Shown piece after piece: positions 1-12,693 of a stretch of 64,000 bases of DNA; the stretch's first letter is position 1, and each line of letters opens with the position of its first letter. A model generated the notes under the pieces. The model was not told where the DNA came from, did not search any database, and saw only the letters and a program-made list of their open reading frames with translations. The position numbers and the translations under genes were made by a program. The stretch lies in assembly GCA_037349315.1 (NCBI GenBank), contig JBAIAC010000023.1, positions 31,162,501 through 31,226,500 of the forward strand. The letters are read 5' to 3'. Origin of the DNA: Chelydra serpentina. Taxonomy: Eukaryota; Chordata; Testudines; Chelydridae.

Positions 1-1387
1 TTTCAACAGTAGGTGCATTAAGATATATTTGTTACCATTATTGATAGTAATTTATATAATATAAATACTTGTAAAAGATGACTGACTGATATAATTAAAT
101 CCCTCATTCCCATGGAGCCAGTATCTTGAAATGTTTTACACTCATTTGTTATGGGTCAATGAGTACAGAAAAAAATACCAATTTTTAAATTTGACTTTTC
201 CAACGTAGGTTACCAAAAGGTCATCAGCTGTTTTTATCAGATTTCCAAACACTGAAATGTCCTTATATCATAGCTGGGAAGAGCATTTACAAATTACATT
301 AATGTTTATTCTCTGAACTAGTCATGTTGTTTCTAAAGCCTTCAATTTGGACAAACTAAAGTCTTTTAAGGTCACTGTTTCTATTGTAGCCAAGAAAATA
401 TCTATATATGTTTATTGGGCTGAGAAACTAAGAATTTTCTCTTTGGAGGCTATATGTTGCACACTGCATATTCAATCTTGGGCTGATATTAGAGTGTTAG
501 GGACAAAGTACTGATGTAGGAAAAGTGACCTCATCCTACATGCACTCCCAAAATAGCACTTCCATAACTTTTAAACAGACAAGCAATAAGGTGTTCCTGT
601 GATGTAAATATAACCTGTCTACCAGTTTTACAGTGTTTTAAAGGAAGGTGAAATTACTACATTCCATTTTTTTCCATACAATGAACAATCATAAGCAATA
701 TTAATAGGAGGCTGAAAATTTCCATATTTATGAATGAGGGATGGATTATTAAGATAAAAGCATCCCCTTTATTAAAAACAGACCTCTCATCTATTAAAAT
801 AATAAAACTACAAAATGCTGCAACACTTACTGCTCAGGGCTTGAATGCATCGCAGGTGCAAACGCTGGTAGTCATGTCTCTCTGCAGGATAGACCACTCT
901 CAACTAGTAGTTAATACCAGTATCCCATAGTGCTGAAGGTTGTGAGAAACAATATTATAAAGACGAATGTGCTCAGAGGTTATACAGTCCACATTCATCA
1001 ACACATTATTTTCTCAATGGAGATTCTTGATTATATTTTCTGGAATATTTTATGTTTATTGAGCACTTCCTTGGTGCTCACCTTGGTGCTCACCCTTCCT
1101 TTGGGATTCACTGGGCATATCAAAAGCCAAATTTTCATCCTCATCCTCTAGTTTCACATGCTGTTTTTCTGCATGGAACTGTCTGCACTTGCATTCGTGG
1201 ATATATGCACTTGTTTCCTTATGTCAATGGACATTTACATATGCAAAGCGGGCAGTCAAGCGCTCAGCAATTCAAACTGAATGTGGGATTTGTACACAAA
1301 TGTCAGCACTACTGACACTACTGTGGCTGCAAAACTGACTATGGAATATTGAAACCTGGCTGAATGTTTGACCCAAATCACAGACTT
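1..1387. other. AT-rich noncoding DNA, nothing recognised
   Basis: No repeat family, exon-like open frame or RNA gene was recognised by eye. Open frames here are under 90 codons, overlap each other and show no familiar motif. Confidence 0.6.
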
Positions 1388-1389
1388 CA

Positions 1390-1485
1390 GTTTATTTATT
1401 ATTATTGATTTAGATTCACACTTTTGCTCAGAGGTCCTAGTCAGGACTCCATTGTGCTAGCCATTGCACCTGGGCTCAAAAACCA
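1390..1485 (-). repeat. L2/MIR-like 3' end fragment
   Basis: Read on the minus strand, this carries the CACAATGG-type core (plus strand CCATTGTGCTAG) followed by an AATAATAAATAAA-like tail. The same arrangement recurs at 3.2, 31.8, 32.9, 45.9 and 58.8 kb. It resembles the 3' end shared by L2 LINEs and MIR-type SINEs. The copy is short and diverged, so L2 and MIR cannot be separated. Confidence 0.5.
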
Positions 1486-1489
1486 ATTA

Positions 1490-2860
1490 GAAACACTCTT
1501 CTAGAATTCCATAGGAATGGGGTTTGGTGTAGCCAAAAAAATTTGTGTTTTCTCTGTTCCTTCAATGGGATGCCTGTCAGAGAGACAATTAGGAGACTCA
1601 TCTTGTGAGGTAACAAACACCGTCAATTTGAGAAGTCAATGGGAGTTGAACATAGAAGGTTCCTCTCAGGAAACACTCAGAACTGGATTCTTAGGGTCCC
1701 AGGATGACTTATCCCCTCATTCAGAATCTATTAAGAGCCAATCTAGAAGTCCTTACTCTTTAAAAATTTCCACTGACTTTCAGAGCAGTTTTGGTCGAAA
1801 GACTGAAGGATTTGTCTACATCTGAATAGAGCTGTTAGCATTCAAATGAGACTAGCAGAGTGTAACTGAGACCAGAAATTGCCCAGTGAATAGAGATGGT
1901 CAAAAACCATGAAATGGCAGCTTTGCATTAAACTATTTATATATACTATTTTGGCTTATATATATATATATATATATAAAGTTCATTTTTCCAACTGAAA
2001 ATCATTGGATTTTTTTAGGCAAAAAAGTGCCTTTTTGCTTGGCAGAGGCTGAAATGTCACCATTTTGCTGGGAAACCTCACTGTTTGCTAGACCAACATT
2101 AGTCTGGCTCCAATTAGAAACACTTTTCTGTTTTAAACCAAGGTGGAATCTCATCATTATCACAGTAAAAAACTGTGCGTACTGGAGGAAGTGGGGGAAT
2201 GTGTCACCATTGCATAAAGGAATGAATGTCTGCTCAGTGCTCACAAGAATCTCGTGTTGCACACAAATGCAGATACTGAGAGTGGCACAGCACTGGCAGC
2301 AAAGCTTGAAAAATTCATTAGAACTCAATGGATTATCGATGTAGAAGCGGGAAAAAGGCCAAAAAAAGCCCACGTCTATACTGCTACAGAAAGTAGAGCC
2401 GCACCCCACAGAACTTTTTCAGAATGTAAATCACTGCATAAACCCATACGGCCTGTACCAAACTGCCAGAGCCATAGCACCTCTCTCTCATTTCACAAAG
2501 AAGATCTCCTGCATCCAGGACAGCGTCAGAGGCTACCAAGAACAAACCAAAAGCAGGACCAGAAACACACTTTCCCTTCCAAGAATTCAGCCAATTCACA
2601 CAAGTGGAGTCCTGGAAACTTTACTGGCCACCCACTCTGGACCCTTGTGTGATGAAGTGCCCCCTCCCCCCGGACCACATGGGGCCAAGAATGGGCATGA
2701 CCTGTGAGTCCGTGACACCTTGTCTTTCGTCGTGGATGAAAAGAGAGAGTAAAGAGCACCTGGGACCTATAAGAGTGCAATTCATATCTACAAATGAAGC
2801 CACACACCCTGAAAAGGCTCTAATTGGTAGAAATCACAGCAGCCTGTCTTCTGAGAAACA
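1490..2860. other. Noncoding stretch, nothing recognised apart from a TA array
   Basis: Apart from the TA dinucleotide array at 1957-1978, no known element was recognised. Overlapping open frames of 70-135 codons occur on both strands between 2.0 and 2.9 kb, but they share no motif with known proteins and lack convincing exon boundaries. Part of the right half may belong to a decayed 5' extension of the L2-like relic that follows. Confidence 0.5.
1957..1978. repeat. (TA)11 microsatellite
   Basis: Eleven uninterrupted TA dinucleotides, flanked by other AT-rich sequence. Confidence 0.95.
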
Positions 2861-2861
2861 G

Positions 2862-3338
2862 TTTGCTGTGAAAACATCAGTCCAGTGCTCTGCTTTCTTC
2901 GCTGGCTCCCCACTGAATAAAGAATACAACTCATGGTCTCTATGCTGACGTTCAAAGCCTTCCTTGGGACTGGTGTGAGAATACCTTTCCTTCTGTGTTC
3001 AAGGCCTTCCACAACCACTGTGTTCCCCTGGAACACTTAAACTGTCAAAGAGAAGGCCTGTGAGGCCGGAGACAGAACTTCACAGGAGCTGGAAGTAGAC
3101 TATGGAACTCATTCCCTCAGTTAATAAGAATGACCATCGAGCTCACCACCTTCAGGAATTCAATACAGCAATAAAGCATATGTCTAAATCCATCCCTGCT
3201 CAGGAAAACAATTAAGCATGGCGGGGCTGTCTTCTTGTTCGGTGTTTGAACGGTACCTAGCACAATAGGGTCCTGAACCATGACTAGGGTGGATAAGCAC
3301 TATGATCATTCAAATAAATAAATAAATAAATAAATAAT
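2862..3338 (+). mobile_element. L2-clade LINE relic, 3' end of reverse transcriptase plus tail
   Basis: A broken plus-strand frame reads ISPVLCFLRWLPTE, stop, RIQL and then MLTFKAF. This matches the HITPVL-x-LHWLP-x-x-RI-x-FK and LTFKAL signature at the C-terminus of L2-type reverse transcriptases. Further on, a shifted frame gives LWNSFPQLIR and then LTTFRNS, the usual LWNSLP and SSFK end of the protein. A noncoding tail with CCTAGCACAATAGGG and an AAAT array (3312-3337) follows, as in L2/MIR 3' ends. Stops and frameshifts show it is dead. The 5' boundary is uncertain. Confidence 0.7.
3312..3337. repeat. (AAAT)n microsatellite at the L2-like tail
   Basis: About six tandem AAAT units at the 3' end of the L2-like relic. 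It is probably the element's own terminal simple repeat. Confidence 0.9.
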
Positions 3339-3475
3339 ATGCTTAACTTTAAACAAGTACCTAGGTCCTATTGACTTCAAATGATTTCCAGAATGGCGAT
3401 CCTTTCATGAATCCAAGCCAAAAAAAGTAAAACTTTCCTCCTCAGTGTAGCTTTCCCTCAGTAAAGACACTCACT

Positions 3476-3770
3476 CAGTATGGCAAAGCCTAGGTATTCA
3501 AACATCATGAGTTAGTACCCCTAAAAATCATAAGATTTTAAATAATAATATATTGCCTTCTGATTTTTCTTTGCCTTCTGATTTTTGAGCTTTTAGGGTG
3601 CACTTGAGTCATGTTGAAACTTTCTTCTGCAACCAGGAAGGCTAGAAACGTACTCTTTTTTTAATGAATGTTGAGAGACTTGTAATCATGTAACTCCAGG
3701 AGCTGTTGCTCTACATATGCTAAATCACATGAGGTTTCTGATAAAATTGGAAGAGTTAGCAACACATAAA
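3476..3770 (+). repeat. Unclassified interspersed repeat, copy A (partner at 40.47 kb)
   Basis: Shares ordered blocks with 40469-40660: CATGAGT near the start, repeated 'atcatgagat'-like sequence, ATTGCCTTCTG, GAG-CTTT-GG, and GATAAAATTGGAAGA near the end. Both copies begin with CAGTAT. The terminal words CAGTATTGCCAA (copy B start) and GTTAGCAAC or CTGGCAA (ends) are roughly inverted, so a nonautonomous hAT-like element is possible. No target duplication was found. Confidence 0.5.
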
Positions 3771-4150
3771 CAAACACCCTCTTTCCCTCCCACCCACCCA
3801 CCGTTATAAACTAATCAAGCTATTTCTCTTACAGGCTGGAAAAGAAGACAGAGATTGCCATTTTTATTCTGATTTTTAAATACTTGGGATGTACTCAGAT
3901 ACTACACTGTTGCGGGCCATATAATTACCAGGATTTAAGAGGGAGAGATACCTAGATCAATGCGAGCCTTAGTCCAAAACGCAAATTGAACATTTTTTTT
4001 ATTTAGAAAAATTTCAATTAACTTTTTTGCTTTAAGTTTTTAAAGAATGAAATTCTTTCATTCTTTTCCACTTTTGCTGGTTCTGGCCAAAGGCAGAAGT
4101 GCAAACCTACCGTAAGAAGGGCTGCTACTGCATTATGTCTGGCCCAACTA
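3771..4150. other. Noncoding stretch, nothing recognised
   Basis: AT-rich sequence between two repeats, with no recognised element. Confidence 0.5.
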
Positions 4151-4151
4151 T

Positions 4152-5063
4152 GGTGTGGACTGCACCCTTAGCAAGTTTGCAGATTACACTAAACTGGGAG
4201 GAGTGGTTGATACCCTGGAGGGTAGGGATAGGATACAGAGGGACCTAGACAAATTAGAGGATTGGACCAAAAGAAATATGATGAGGTTCAACAAGGACAA
4301 GTGCAGAGTCCTGCACTTAGGACGGAAAAATCCCATGCACTGCTATAGACTAGGGACCGAATGGCTGGGCAGCGGTTCTGCAGAAAAGGACCTAGGGGTT
4401 ACAATGGACAAAAAGCTGAATATGAGTCAACAGTGTGCCCTTGTTGCCAAGAAGGCTAACGGCATTTTGGGCTGTATAAGTAGGGGCATTTCCAGCAGAT
4501 CGAGGGACGTGATTATTCCCCTCTATTCGGCACTGGTGAGGCCTCATTTGGAGTACTGTGTCCAGTTTTGGGCCCCACACTACAAGAAGGATGTGGATAA
4601 ATTGGAAAGAGTCCAATGGAGGGCAACAAAAATGATTAGGGGGCTGGAGCACATGACTTATGAGGAGAGGCTGAGGGAACTGGGATTGTTTAGCCTGCAG
4701 AAGAGAAGAATGATGGGGGATTTGATAGCTGCTTTCAACTACCTGAAAGGGGGTTCCAAAGAAGATGGATCTAGACTGTTCTCAGTGGTAGAAGATGACA
4801 GAACAAGGAGTAATGGTCTCAAGTTGCAGAGGGGGAGGTTTAGGTTGGATATTAGGAAAAACTTTTTCACTAGTAGGGTGGTGAAGCACTGGAATGGGTT
4901 ACCTAGGGAGGTGGTGGAATCTCCTTCCTTAGAGGTTTTTAAGGTCAGGCTTGACAAAGCCCTAGCTGGGATGATTTAGTTGGGGATTGGTCCTGCTTTG
5001 AGCAGGGGGTTGGACTAGATGACCTCCTGAGGTCCCTTCCAACCCTGAGATTCTATCATTCTA
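4152..5063 (+). mobile_element. CR1 LINE, 5'-truncated copy
   Basis: Contains the last third of CR1 ORF2 followed by a short 3' UTR with GGTCCTGCTTTGAGCAGGG and CTAGATGACCTCCTGAGG, ending in ATTCTATCATTCTAT 8-mer repeats. CR1 is the dominant LINE of birds, turtles and crocodilians, and 5' truncation is its normal state. The copy begins just before the reverse transcriptase active site. The long uninterrupted frame suggests a comparatively recent insertion. The 3' UTR is nearly identical to those at 42.4 and 42.85 kb and to the SINE tail at 13.35 kb. Confidence 0.95.
4155..4979 (+). pseudogene. CR1 ORF2 C-terminal reverse transcriptase fragment, 274 codons open
   Basis: The frame starts just upstream of the active-site motif, which reads [10 protein letters not shown] (residues 7-16). 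CR1-type enzymes have two aspartates here (FADD), and the second is tyrosine at codon 11 (4185-4187). Downstream come the CR1 thumb and C-terminal words [45 protein letters not shown] and [10 protein letters not shown], ending at TAG. The ATG is simply the first in the truncated copy and not a biological start. Without the endonuclease, the fingers and a catalytic residue it cannot be active. Confidence 0.93.
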
Positions 5064-7395
5064 TACACAAAGGAGGTCTGGAATCTTCCTAAAAAAATTG
5101 AAAACACGTCTATTTTCATGAGCTATGCAGACCAGTTTTGCCAATTCAAGAGGATAAATGCCCATACTTTGGATAAATGCCCAAACTTCTGAGAGTTTAT
5201 CAAACCTAAACCAACCAACCCTCCCTTTTGAGATTTGCACAGCAACAATTACTATCAGCTCTAAAAACCACAAGGACTTAATAAAAACTAAAATATGATA
5301 AATCTTCTGTCACAGGAAGCTAATAAAAATACATAATAATACATTTTAATATTTAAGGCACCCTGACCAAAAGGCACTAAGCTGTATTGGGCCTCCTGAG
5401 TGAACAATATAAATAGTTCCAGAAAATATTATGAATAAATATACATTTGTCTAATGGCAAGTTTAACGAAAGAACACCCAGGTGTTAGACTGATTGTACT
5501 GTATGCACTACATGTTAATGAAATTATTTAAAAGATTATTCAATTTATATGTACATCTGACATTATTAAATCCCTATTTGTTTCTATAACCGAGAAAATA
5601 CAAATATATTCCAGAGTGCATTGCTGGCCATATGTACCATCATCAACAACATCATTTTTTCCAGCTCCATGTTAAAACTGACAGCACAGATGCTGGATAG
5701 GACTGAATGTTCGGTCTGGGATAACTACAGGCAAACAGCCACAGCAATCTGTCCTGGACTGCAAGAAGTAGTTTATTTTTCTGGCTCAGAAAATGATACA
5801 AATTTTTTTCTTTCCTCACTGCCTCATCCTTACTATTTTTACACTTTTGTTTAAATGCAACGTGTCCTTTAATGGTACGGACAGTAATACCCTTCCCTCT
5901 CATCATAAGCCTATTCAGTTCATATTACTTTTATAGCTCCAACACAAAAGAAAAACTCATATATTTTTAAAGAGGAATGCTTGCTTTTGCTGGCCTAGGT
6001 CTTATTGATTTTAATGGGAAGTGTGTTGTTAAAATACCAAACACCACTTTGAAAGTTTTAAAGGGAAAGTGGCTAATTGCATTGTGAATCCAATACAATG
6101 ATCCCAGCTGGTAGATTCCTTATACTTTACTTATATATATACTTATATATCTTTACTCAGTTCCTATCCAAGCAAATTCCCATGTGAATCTTAATGTGAA
6201 CTGAATAAAAACTATGTGAAGACTTTGTAATTTCACCAAGGGTAACTGAATATAATACACTACCATGTGATTTTTTTTATATATTCACATACAGGGAATA
6301 CATGACTGGGTGGATTTATCCTCAGGAGTTTGGGATGGGTACATTGTTCTCAGTGAATGAGTTAGGCAGTGTTCATAAACCCTTTATACCATGTCACCTA
6401 TTTCACAGAAAAAGCTATTTTAATTTTGTAGACATTTTTTAAAAATCTTAGTGGCATTATTTTGCATAAACCTTCCACCTTTAAAGCCAGATGCCTTAAT
6501 TACCATGAGTGCAACTAACCATAGAAGGCTCATGAAAAACCCTTTTAAAATGCCTAAAATAGTCTTTCCTTTACCTAAAATATCATGGTGTTTAATTCAA
6601 ATATTTCTAGTCCTTCCTGGGCCAGCAACAAGTCCTAGGTCAGCTCCATTGGGAGGATGGGAATCTCCACTTCCTAATAGTATGAAGTTCCCAACTGTAG
6701 ACTCCAAGCCCATACTAGAATGCCAGAATCATGATATTATCCTGTATAAAAGAGCTGTTTCTAGTCTACAACTGGATCTTCTGGCTCATCCAGGGTCTTG
6801 GGCCAGAATGACTTTTGAGGAGGAAATTCCACATTTGAGAAGAAAAGAAGGAAATATTTCTCTGGCAAGTTAACTTAATAGAGAAAAAAAAAGGCTGCTG
6901 TTTGAAGCTGCTCATGGATTCGAAACATTAAAATAAGTGCCAAGGGATAGAAAATGGACAGAGTACAGGTGAGGTGGTCCAATGTGCACAATAAATGAAT
7001 CCATCACATGGCTCTGCCACTTATCATATGGAAATTACTTCTTCACTTGTAGTATACACATATCTATAGCACACATGGTAGAAATTTAAAAAATGGGGCA
7101 AGAATATAATATTGCACGAACATATGTTTAGACTAGTAGTCGGCCCTATAATTTTCTTTTTGCAAAGCCTTGTTGCCATACAATCTACTATACTTCTACT
7201 TTAATGAACTATCCTAGGTAAGTTGAGAAAGGTCTGGGACCAGAACAAGCACTAGGTTATTTAACTAGGGATCTGCCTCTACCATCCTGAGTTAAAGGAC
7301 CTAGAAGTTGCCCTCTGGACTCACTCCCGAACAGGAGAGAGGAGAGAGACAAACATCCTGAGACCCACACCTTGCTAAATACAATTTTCAGGGAG
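5064..7395. other. Noncoding stretch, nothing recognised
   Basis: No recognised repeat, exon or RNA gene. The longest open frame, 140 codons at 6451-6873 on the plus strand, shows no known motif. Confidence 0.55.
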
Positions 7396-7399
7396 ACCA

Positions 7400-7575
7400 A
7401 GGGGGCCTAGTCTGCCACTAACTTATCGTTTGACTTTAGGCAACCCACTTGACTTATCTGCCTCAGTTTCCCAATCTGTAAAGTGGGGCCTAGCATAATG
7501 GGGTGCCTGCTCCATGATTAAGGCTCCTAGGAGCTAAGTTAACACAAATAAATAAACAAATCAATAATAATACTT
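7400..7575 (+). repeat. MIR-like SINE copy
   Basis: Reads CTGCCACTAACT, then a 'tgacttTaggCAA' segment, TGCCTCAGTTTCCC and ATCTGTAAAGTGGGG, the central (CORE) region typical of MIR-type SINEs. It continues into CCTAGCATAATGGGG and an AAATAAATAAAC tail. These are ancient tRNA-derived SINEs that share their 3' end with L2. The 5' tRNA head is not clear. Confidence 0.75.
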
Positions 7576-10500
7576 ATGCACCTCTGTAGTGCGCTTTGAC
7601 ATCACTGGATTAAAATGATGGAATGTCATTAACTATGTCTTGTATCAGTATCTGAATTAGTGACATTCAACCTTTCAACATTAAAAGCCAAATTCAGCCT
7701 ACATAAGCAGGTGCAGCTCCACTTGCTTCACCAGAGTAGCAACCACTTACTCCAGGGCTGATTTCACTGCTGTTCATTTCTTAATTTAAAATATACTGAT
7801 AATATAAGCCAACCACAGATCCTTCAACGAATGGTCTGATTTAATTTACATTACTTGTGCTTGCTGCTGTTGTATAATGCTTAGATGTAATTGTGTCTGT
7901 GTATTAAATATAATGGGTTAGATTTTATGAATAGGAATATGAGATAACACAGTAAAGGAGGTTTGACAGCAAGAGTGAAAGAATGAAGATTCAACTTAAG
8001 CTGTTGAAAGCCTAACAAGATAAAGACAGGCAGGGGAAAGTTCCCTTAAATGTGATGAAAATAAGGCCTGAAGGGGTGGAATGATAGAGAGATTGAGGAG
8101 TACACGCTTCAAGACAGAAGATGAATGTGCCCAACATGACAGTAACATGTAGCTAAATTAATCAAAGTACCAACAGCACTAAGCAGCACCAATACATACA
8201 GATTTATGCAGAAGTCCCAGTAAGATTTTGATAGCAGATCTGGAGATTAGTATTCCACAAAGGGGTGTTTCTTTTTTAATCTAAACTAATTTGCAGTATT
8301 TCCAGAGGATTTGAATTGTATGCCATAGAAGTTTATGTCACTGAAAGCACTATCTCCCTTCTACATTTTAGATGTGTGCTTTGCGCTTCAGCATGCAACA
8401 AGCACAGCCCTCAGAAAGCAAATTGTTATGGGATGCCATTAAAGACACCACTGCCCTTGCAATATATTTTGAAGCTGAATTGCCATGAAAAGATTTCGAA
8501 AATCGTACCTGCCTGTAACAGTGTGACAAAAAACAACAGTTATAACTACTATTATTTCACAATGGATGTATAATTTTCAGTGAATTCGGTATTTGTGATG
8601 CATGCTGGATTTACAGTCTTTGATGAGCCCTCTGCTTATCCACAGAAGAGGTAGGTATAGCATGGTTCGCAAGCTTCCCCCCACACTACTTTACCACTGT
8701 GCTTTGGCACCCTAGTACTGGAGCAGGAAACACCTGCAGGTGTCAGAGGCTACTTCATTCTTTTGCCTTCTCTGCTGAGGTTGCCAAACGTACTGCTGGA
8801 CACTCTCCATTACCAACAGGCCTGAGAAAAAAATTATATCATTGTCCACCATGGCATGGAGTGGAACCAGTGGCTGCATTGGTTAGAAAGAAGGTAACCG
8901 CTGCAGATGATGACAGCAGCTGGTGCAGAGTAATCAAATTCATATTGAATACTTAAGGCCAGATCCTGATCTCATTTAAAGTGTTGTAAATACACAATAA
9001 CTTCATTGCCATTAGTGGCGGAGAGCAGAATATGGCCCCAAGGATTCAAACATGATCCATGTCTGAAAAACTGGACAAGGAACATTGTGAGCATGATAAT
9101 AAGAGGCAGGGAGAAATAAAACTCAGGGAGAAGGAGCATCTCTGTGGCTAACAACTGATTGATAGTGGTACATTTCTTATTGGATTCTTGATACCCCCTT
9201 CATCCTTGATGGGTTATCTTCAATTTCTCTTTAAATAAACCCTAGTGTTTCGAATACTGTAGATACTCTGCATGGTCTGACCTCTCTGGCTTCATCTCAT
9301 ATTAATGTTTATTTGCAGAAATCTACTCCATTGTTTAGATAATAAAATCTATGTGGGATTTCCCCAGGTGGCTAGTTAGTTAGTGCGAGGCACAAGCGAC
9401 AGTTTCTACTGTTTTCCTTATACCAGCTGCTGTCTTGATGGCCAATGTATTCCTGGTTTTTATTTTACCTTTGCGGGGTAGGGGGGTAGTTTTTTTCGTT
9501 CCAAATGAAAAAGAGAGCAGAGCATCTCCTCCATTTCCATATCCAACCCGGACCCCTCAATGGAAGGTGACAGAGATTACAGTCTGGAATTCTCAGCTTT
9601 TTATTTTTTCTTCTAAGTACTATGAGAAGCTGACATTGACTTTTCTGAAGGCAAGGGATCAGATTTCAAGGAAGATATGGACAGTTACTAATAGGGACCA
9701 GCTCTAATTTATAAACTACACTTACTTTCACCTCCCCATGGACTGATCGGTTTTCCCCCCTTGGCTCTCATTTGTGGATATTTTAGTCATCTATGATATG
9801 GAATAGGAAATAATCAAACTCAAGATTAGCATTAAGCCACCAAGACTATCTGTATGGGCTCATTTACTTGCAAGTGGACTTATGAGACAGAAAGAGAGAA
9901 GTGATTCTGCCTAGCATACATACTCCCTTTATGGAGTGTGCATAATATATCCAAGTGAACAATCAAAAGTAAATTTATTAATACAAAAACTACATCAAAG
10001 TCTTTATTGGTTTACTGGGGTGGGGGTGTACTGAATTGGGATATTAGTTGCCCCTCTGCAAAAAGTCAGAAACAGAGAAAACCAGTACATACTGAAACTC
10101 CAGTACGTCATAGCACAAAAAAAGCCACCATATTGGGTGGCTTCCAAACTTTCAACAAACAGGTGACACAGTACACAAGAAGTTATTATAGAAAGAGACA
10201 GAGAGTTCGCTGCATGATCTTCATATTTCTATACTTACAACCTGGCACAGACCACAGTAGCTGTCCACACAGTTAATACAAATAGGTCAAACACACTTGT
10301 TTCCTAAACAGAACTGCCTCTTTATCAGTCTGCTGCCCCTCCTGGTGAAATTGAAATGAGAATACTGCAGCATAGTACAACCCCATTCTCAATCCAAGGT
10401 CTTTAGGGTGTGTGTGTGTGGGGGGGAATATGTTTGATTTTTTTTTAAAAAAAGCCATCAATGTTTTTAATTGTTCATGAATGAACAAAATTCTAAATAC

Positions 10501-12690
10501 TGTTTCTACTTTTTTGCAGTCTGCGCTCTTCTTCTATAATTAAAATGGCAAAGGACGCATCTTTCCATTTGCTTAGGTACAAAGAATAATGACAGCCAAA
10601 ATTTGCCCTGCCCAGCACTCAGAGAGGGTGTAGGGACACTTTCTGGCGCAACCGTTGCTCTCAAGATCTTATAGGCAAGACAAGTTTCCAGGGGAAGAGG
10701 TAGATGGACATAGTGTGCAGATATCAGCATGCACACCAGTCAGCTGGGGAACTGACCATAACCTGGGGCTAGGATATCTGACTTCATTAGGGACATGTTG
10801 CACCAGCCATCACTGTAACAGCAGGTGCCATCCTCAGCACTTTGTTGATCATTTGCTACTAGGCGAGGTTTGAAAGGGTTAGACTAATATATCCCACAAG
10901 ACAAGGCAGGATTTGGTTTTAGAACAGAGCCACCCAGTTCAGATAAAGTAAGGACTGTCCTAAATCTTTACTTAACACTGAAGCTGGCCCGCTCTGAATT
11001 TTATTTATTTATTTTTGGAGATTACATAATGTCCCTGGTGGTTTATTTTTTAAAACACTCACATCTGAGAAGAGTGTTAGCCATTTTGTGCTTGGATCAT
11101 TGAACCAAATTATAAAGGTCTTGGCCACTTTGCATTCTGAAAGGGCTTCCATTTGGACCCATTTGGAAGGATTTTTAAGATTAGGGCAGAAATTTAGGAA
11201 GAAGGATGGCCCTGTCCTAAAGCAAAATGTGTCTTTCTGGATATTTAGGTCTAAGAAATTTCTCGATGAGGCTTCCCTTGGACCAAGGTAGGTGCAAACA
11301 AGAATATCACTTTTAGAGTATGGAGTTTCAGAGAGGTAGTGGCCACCAGTTCCTAGGGAGGAGAACACAGTTTGTTCAGGACCAAATTCACACTCCAAAG
11401 AAGTAAAAGATTTTTCTCAGGAGGTTTCTAGAGAACGGCCACTCTGAAGAATTCAGAAAAATAGGGATGGTGATCCAGGAAACAATCAACTATTCAAGCC
11501 TCAGACTGTTGTAACAGTTGAGACGTGAATTTTTAAAGAGGTGAAGGCTAAACCCTTCTCCAGCTCCTCTTTCAGGAAGACAAGGAACTTCCCTATCCAG
11601 ACGAGTAGCAGTAGTCAGTCAGCCCATAGGGGGCCCACCCAAATTCATCCATGCTTGACAAGAGATATTACTGCAAAGTTGTTTGACCTGATCAAGACTT
11701 CCTTCACTAGGACTGAGGGATTGAGCTTGTGCAGATCACCTCCAAGGTTTCTGAGTGTGGCCGACTTTCATGGGCTCTCTGGAAATTTAAGTAAGCTGCT
11801 CAAATTGATAGTCTGGCATCGGCTTGAGCAAAGGACTTTTTGAGCATGTGGATTTCTATAATCCAGTTTTCCTGGGAAATGATTTCCTGTGTTAGGGGGA
11901 ATATACACTGGCATTAAGTCTTGCCCTGGTGCAGGATATTTAAAAAACCTAACTGAGATAGATCTTGCTGAAGAGAGAATTTCTGAGGTCTTTGTTTCGA
12001 TGATTCTTGACCTCGTGTTTTGATGATTCTTGACCCTAACTTCCACAGTGAAGGGACAAAGCATTCCTTTCAATGTGTTGAAGTGCATGCCTAGGCAATC
12101 TAGAGCTGGGAAGGTGGTAGAGAGCCCTTCTTGCCTGAGTGCTGTAGCTACCACCATCACCTTGGAGAACATTCATGTTGCATTAATGACTCTGAACATA
12201 AACTTGCTGTATTTTCAGCCATTGATTAAACCTGTTTCTGACTGTGCTGGAGAATGGAGAGAGTAAGACAAATGTTACGAGCTGGTGAAGAATTTAACAA
12301 AATTAGGTAAATATGGATGCATAAATTAGAAGAACAATAATCTAGAACACAGATCCTCAGTGGTTGAGAGGTATTTGGAAAGCAATAATGCTAAATGAGA
12401 CCTGGGGTGAAAGAGGAAACTAGAGAATTAGATAGGAGCTTTGAATAAAGTAATGTGACCAAAATAAAATAAAACAATGAAATTTGGGGCTGCATAAAAG
12501 CAATATTTTATGGATCAGAAAGTCGTTAGTCCCTTTTTATATGACACTTCAGAGACTTCAACTATAATCAGGGTGTAGACTGAACAGATGACTATCAGAA
12601 AAATATCAACAAGTTAAAAGGAAGTCAGGTAAAAGCAGTAAAAATAAATAAGCAATTAGAAGAACTAAGTCATGAGGAATTAAGTGAAAT
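7576..12690. other. Noncoding stretch, mostly unrecognised
   Basis: No gene was recognised. Short fragments of the dispersed palindromic family (CCAGATCCTGATCTCATTTA, TTACTCCAGGGCTGATTTCA) occur near 7690-7780 and 8955-9040. A short GT array with a G run lies at 10408-10426. Open frames of up to 134 codons near 11.0-12.2 kb overlap on both strands without a known motif. Confidence 0.5.
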
Positions 12691-12693
12691 ATG

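Noticed and set aside
2002..2652. Overlapping open frames of 105-135 codons on both strands
   Set aside because: No motif, no exon boundaries, and neighbouring sequence is a decayed L2-type relic, so these look like chance frames.
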